64,000 nucleotides of DNA. Source: Chitinophagaceae bacterium. Its GTDB lineage: Bacteria > Bacteroidota > Bacteroidia > Chitinophagales > Chitinophagaceae. Below the pieces are notes generated by a model that saw only the letters and a list, made by a program, of their open reading frames with translations, ran no database searches and was not told the DNA's origin. The DNA is taken from assembly GCA_016710745.1 (NCBI GenBank), contig JADJVB010000013.1, forward strand, positions 248,001 through 312,000, written 5' to 3'. Both the position numbers and the translations under genes were made by a program. Shown here piece by piece: positions 61,413-64,000 of the stretch (position 1 is the stretch's first letter; every line of letters begins with the position of its first letter).

Positions 61413-62423
61413 CTAAGGCTTGTATTTTGCCTGCTGAAAAATGATCTCGGGATCGGCTTTCATCAATTCAATTAAACTGGTCTTTGGATTTTTCGCCATG
61501 AATTTTTTTACGATCTGCCATCCTGCAAAGCTGCCGATATTTCCCGGCGATGCTTCTCCCAGCTCCTGCGTTTTAGGGGACTCTCCAATATAGTTTTTGA
61601 TGATATTGTTGTCGATAGTTCGTAAAAAATTATTTTGCACAAACAGGTCCCAAACAGCGGCTTCATGTTTGTATACTTCTTTCAGCTGATCTTCCCGGTA
61701 GCCGATTATTTTATACGCCGCGGTTTTTGGTAATAGCCGGGAAAGCACATACAGGCGTTTCCCTTTTTCAATCATTTGCAATAACAGCGACTTGTCGTCC
61801 ATTTTTTCCGGGTACAGATCATTAACGATATTTTTCATACAGTTGATCGCAATATGATCCGGTTGAAAGTGTTCGCTTACATATTCGGGGTAAATCTCCT
61901 GTACCATGACAGACTTGTACAACGAAAAGTTTTTACCGAGGTGATGCTGCAAACCAATCAAAAAGGCATCATCGCTGAGGATATCGCCGTAGCCGTCGAG
62001 CGGGCCGATATAGGTGATGATCTTTTTTGGCGCTTTATATGCGGGGAAATAGTATTTCACAAATTGCAAACCCTGCTTTATTTCATTTTCAAATGGCGAA
62101 AAATCTTTGAAAACCTGTTCGGCGCTGTCATATACGCTTTTGTAGGCTGTAGTAAATCCCTGTACATAGCCGGCCACACTATCAGCCGGCCAACTGGGAT
62201 CTGCATTGAGTATCGTGGCTAAAAAATTTTCTCCAAAAGAGGGGTATTCAGCGATCAGCTTATCAAGTTTGGCATTAAAATCTGCTGAGTCCAGCGTAAA
62301 TAATTCTTTTTCAAAACGGGCGGTTGTTAATTCAATTTTTATATGAGATACGTCAGGCGACCCACTATCGTTGTTGCAGGAAAATAAAAAGGTTAATACC
62401 AGAACAGGAAGTATATATTTCAT
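61413..62423 (-). CDS. gldB: Gliding motility lipoprotein GldB
   Basis: 336 residues with a lipoprotein signal (LPVLVLTFLFSC). The GldB pattern is visible: ARFEKELFTLDSADFNAKL, YPSFGENFLATIL, YIGPLDGYGDILSDDAFLIG, and SPGNIGSFAGWQIVKKFM near the C-terminus. GldB is needed for gliding and stable motility machinery. It is divergent from nadE, a neighbour also seen in gliding Bacteroidota. Confidence 0.93.
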   Translation of the reverse strand: MKYILPVLVLTFLFSCNNDSGSPDVSHIKIELTTARFEKELFTLDSADFNAKLDKLIAEYPSFGENFLATILNADPSWPADSVAGYVQGFTTAYKSVYDSAEQVFKDFSPFENEIKQGLQFVKYYFPAYKAPKKIITYIGPLDGYGDILSDDAFLIGLQHHLGKNFSLYKSVMVQEIYPEYVSEHFQPDHIAINCMKNIVNDLYPEKMDDKSLLLQMIEKGKRLYVLSRLLPKTAAYKIIGYREDQLKEVYKHEAAVWDLFVQNNFLRTIDNNIIKNYIGESPKTQELGEASPGNIGSFAGWQIVKKFMAKNPKTSLIELMKADPEIIFQQAKYKP

Positions 62424-62545
62424 AATAGCGTTGTGGCCACTATTTGTAACAATAACATGTCAAAGCTCACCGGGCCATGTTGCAAATATCTGTTTTTCAA
62501 CTATTATTTTGTATTTAATAGTGTTAATTCGTGCCATTAGTGGCT

Positions 62546-62553
62546 TATTTTTG
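62546..62553 (+). promoter_or_regulatory. TAnnTTTG -7 box, 4 nt before the nadE ATG
   Basis: TATTTTTG matches the consensus and lies four bases before ATG 62558. No -33 TTTG at the usual distance. Confidence 0.45.
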
Positions 62554-62557
62554 GGGT

Positions 62558-64000
62558 ATGAAAATTTTCCTGGCACAGCAGAACTATCATATTGGTAATT
62601 TTGAAAGCAATGCGCAAAAGATCATCAGTGCCATTTCTCTGGCGAAAGAACAGGGCGGCGATCTGATCGTTTTCAGTGAATTAAGTGTTTGCGGTTATGC
62701 CCCGCGTGATTTTCTGGAATTTGAGGATTTCATCAACAAAAGTTATGCGGCCATTGAGCTGATCAAGCAACATGCTGATACAATAGGCGTATTGGTTGGC
62801 GCACCCGACCGAAACCCGGTGAAGGAAGGTAAGGACCTGTTTAATGCAGCCTTTCTGCTCTACGAAAAAGAAATAAAATCCGTTACGCATAAAACCTGTT
62901 TACCCAACTACGATGTATTTGACGAGTACCGGTATTTTGAACCGGCCTACGATTGGCGTATCGTGGAGTTCAAAGGGAAGCGATTAGCGGTAACTGTTTG
63001 TGAAGACATCTGGAACCTGGGCGATAATCCCTTATACCGCCATTGTCCCATGGATGAGTTGATGAAACAGCAGCCGGATGTGATGATCAATTTATCGGCT
63101 TCACCATTTGATTATACCCATGATGAGGACCGGAAGGCAACCATCAAATCAAACGTGGCCAAATACAAAATCCCATTGTTCTATTGTAATGCAGTTGGCA
63201 GTCAAACGGAAATTGTATTCGACGGTGCGTCACTGGTTTTTGATGCAGCGGCTAATCTTTGTGGTGAGTTACCTATGTTTATTGAGGCTGTAAAGTCATT
63301 CGTGTTGAATGATGATGGAACGATTGATGCTCCGGTAATTGAACCGGCCGGCCGGATGCCCGATAAGGAACTGGAACCTGCCCAACTGGAACCCGAACTG
63401 AATATTGGCATGGTACACGATGCCATTGTGCTGGGTATCCGCGATTATTTTTCCAAGATGGGTTTTACCAGGGCCATACTGGGCAGCAGCGGTGGCATCG
63501 ACAGCGCTGTTACTCTGGCGCTCGCCTGCACTGCCCTGGGAAAAGACAATGTGCGGGCCGTATTGATGCCTTCGCAATTTTCAACGGGCCACTCGGTGAA
63601 TGATGCCGAACAGCTCAGTGTAAACCTGGGTAATGCATACGATATCATTCCAATTGAGCCTATTTACGAAAGTTTTATGAATGAATTAAAACCTGTTTTT
63701 AAAGACCTGCCGTTTAGTGTAGCCGAAGAAAATATTCAAAGCCGAACCCGCGGCAATGTACTCATGGCTATTGCCAATAAATTTGGTTATATCTTATTAA
63801 ATACATCCAATAAAAGCGAACTGGCAACTGGCTATGGCACACTCTATGGAGATATGGCCGGCGGTTTGGGTGTTTTGGGCGACTGTTATAAAATGCAGGT
63901 TTATGCGCTGGCAAAATATATCAACCAGGAGAAGGAAATTATACCTGTAAATATTATGATCAAGCCGCCCAGCGCAGAGTTGCGGCCGGGTCAGATGGAT
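62558..64000 (+). CDS. nadE: Glutamine-dependent NAD+ synthetase (3' truncated by the window end)
   Basis: Open for 481 codons to the last base, so the C-terminus lies outside. The N-terminal nitrilase-type glutaminase domain shows IVFSELSVCGYAPRDF, KTCLPNYDVFDEYRYF and VTVCEDIW (catalytic Glu, Lys, Cys set). The C-terminal synthetase domain has the ATP P-loop SSGGIDSAVT, SRTRGNVLMAI and NTSNKSELATGYGTLYGD. Makes NAD from deamido-NAD, completing the pathway of nadC. Confidence 0.95.
   Translation, partial: MKIFLAQQNYHIGNFESNAQKIISAISLAKEQGGDLIVFSELSVCGYAPRDFLEFEDFINKSYAAIELIKQHADTIGVLVGAPDRNPVKEGKDLFNAAFLLYEKEIKSVTHKTCLPNYDVFDEYRYFEPAYDWRIVEFKGKRLAVTVCEDIWNLGDNPLYRHCPMDELMKQQPDVMINLSASPFDYTHDEDRKATIKSNVAKYKIPLFYCNAVGSQTEIVFDGASLVFDAAANLCGELPMFIEAVKSFVLNDDGTIDAPVIEPAGRMPDKELEPAQLEPELNIGMVHDAIVLGIRDYFSKMGFTRAILGSSGGIDSAVTLALACTALGKDNVRAVLMPSQFSTGHSVNDAEQLSVNLGNAYDIIPIEPIYESFMNELKPVFKDLPFSVAEENIQSRTRGNVLMAIANKFGYILLNTSNKSELATGYGTLYGDMAGGLGVLGDCYKMQVYALAKYINQEKEIIPVNIMIKPPSAELRPGQMD

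Noticed and set aside
1..64000. tRNA, rRNA, CRISPR, IS or prophage
   Set aside because: None recognised on reading both strands; short or degenerate tRNA genes could be missed without a covariance search.

Overview
The window looks like a chromosomal segment of a Bacteroidota bacterium, most like the Chitinophagaceae. Pointers are a type IX secretion/gliding cluster (gldK, gldL, gldM, gldN) plus gldB, TAnnTTTG promoter boxes, few Shine-Dalgarno sites, an ECF sigma factor paired with an anti-sigma-like outer-membrane protein, a B12-dependent ribonucleotide reductase and Bacteroidota-specific DUF genes. No phage, plasmid, IS, CRISPR, rRNA or tRNA gene was recognised. The content is mostly housekeeping, so much of the interest is in structure.

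Layout. 1-9.3 kb: complex I genes nuoC (5' end missing), nuoD, nuoH to nuoN, with nuoE, nuoF and nuoG absent and palindromic repeats at most junctions. 9.35-9.75 kb: a Pro-rich unknown. 9.9-12.6 kb: pyruvate phosphate dikinase. 12.7-18.9 kb (minus): a GltD-like flavo/iron-sulfur oxidoreductase, a pyruvate:ferredoxin/flavodoxin oxidoreductase split by a frameshift, and a dihydroorotate-dehydrogenase-like protein. 19-24.4 kb: glycyl-tRNA synthetase, membrane proteins, BrkB/YihY, a MazG-type hydrolase, Dtd and a 56-aa membrane protein. 24.9-28.3 kb: nrdJ. 28.3-32.4 kb: a large lipoprotein, a frameshifted TIM-barrel-like lipoprotein and a frameshifted YcxB-like gene. 32.5-38.1 kb: an acetyltransferase, acpP, fabF, rnc, gpsA and hemW. 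38.2-41.8 kb: a BamA/TamA-like protein, a DUF4271 protein and uroporphyrinogen-III synthase. 42.8-47.6 kb: gldK to gldN, with gldL frameshifted. 47.9-52.6 kb (minus): uvrC, a lipoprotein, and a sigma plus anti-sigma pair whose anti-sigma partner appears to span both membranes. 52.7-57.6 kb (minus): gpmI, a heme-binding protein, an unknown and a heme-type TonB-dependent receptor. 57.7-64 kb: a DUF4783 protein, nadC, a SUI1 protein, a ferredoxin, apaG, a desaturase, gldB and nadE (cut by the window end).

How the parts fit. A complex I locus without its NADH-oxidising module lies beside a ferredoxin/flavodoxin-reducing 2-oxoacid oxidoreductase and a ferredoxin-containing oxidoreductase, which suggests (inference) ferredoxin- or flavodoxin-driven quinone reduction. 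Several genes have a TAnnTTTG box only 4-7 nt before the start codon, predicting leaderless or nearly leaderless mRNAs. Four genes are broken by single-base frameshifts at or next to homopolymers, and adding or removing one base restores a whole number of codons and an intact family protein each time. I read these mainly as assembly indels, not as pseudogenes.
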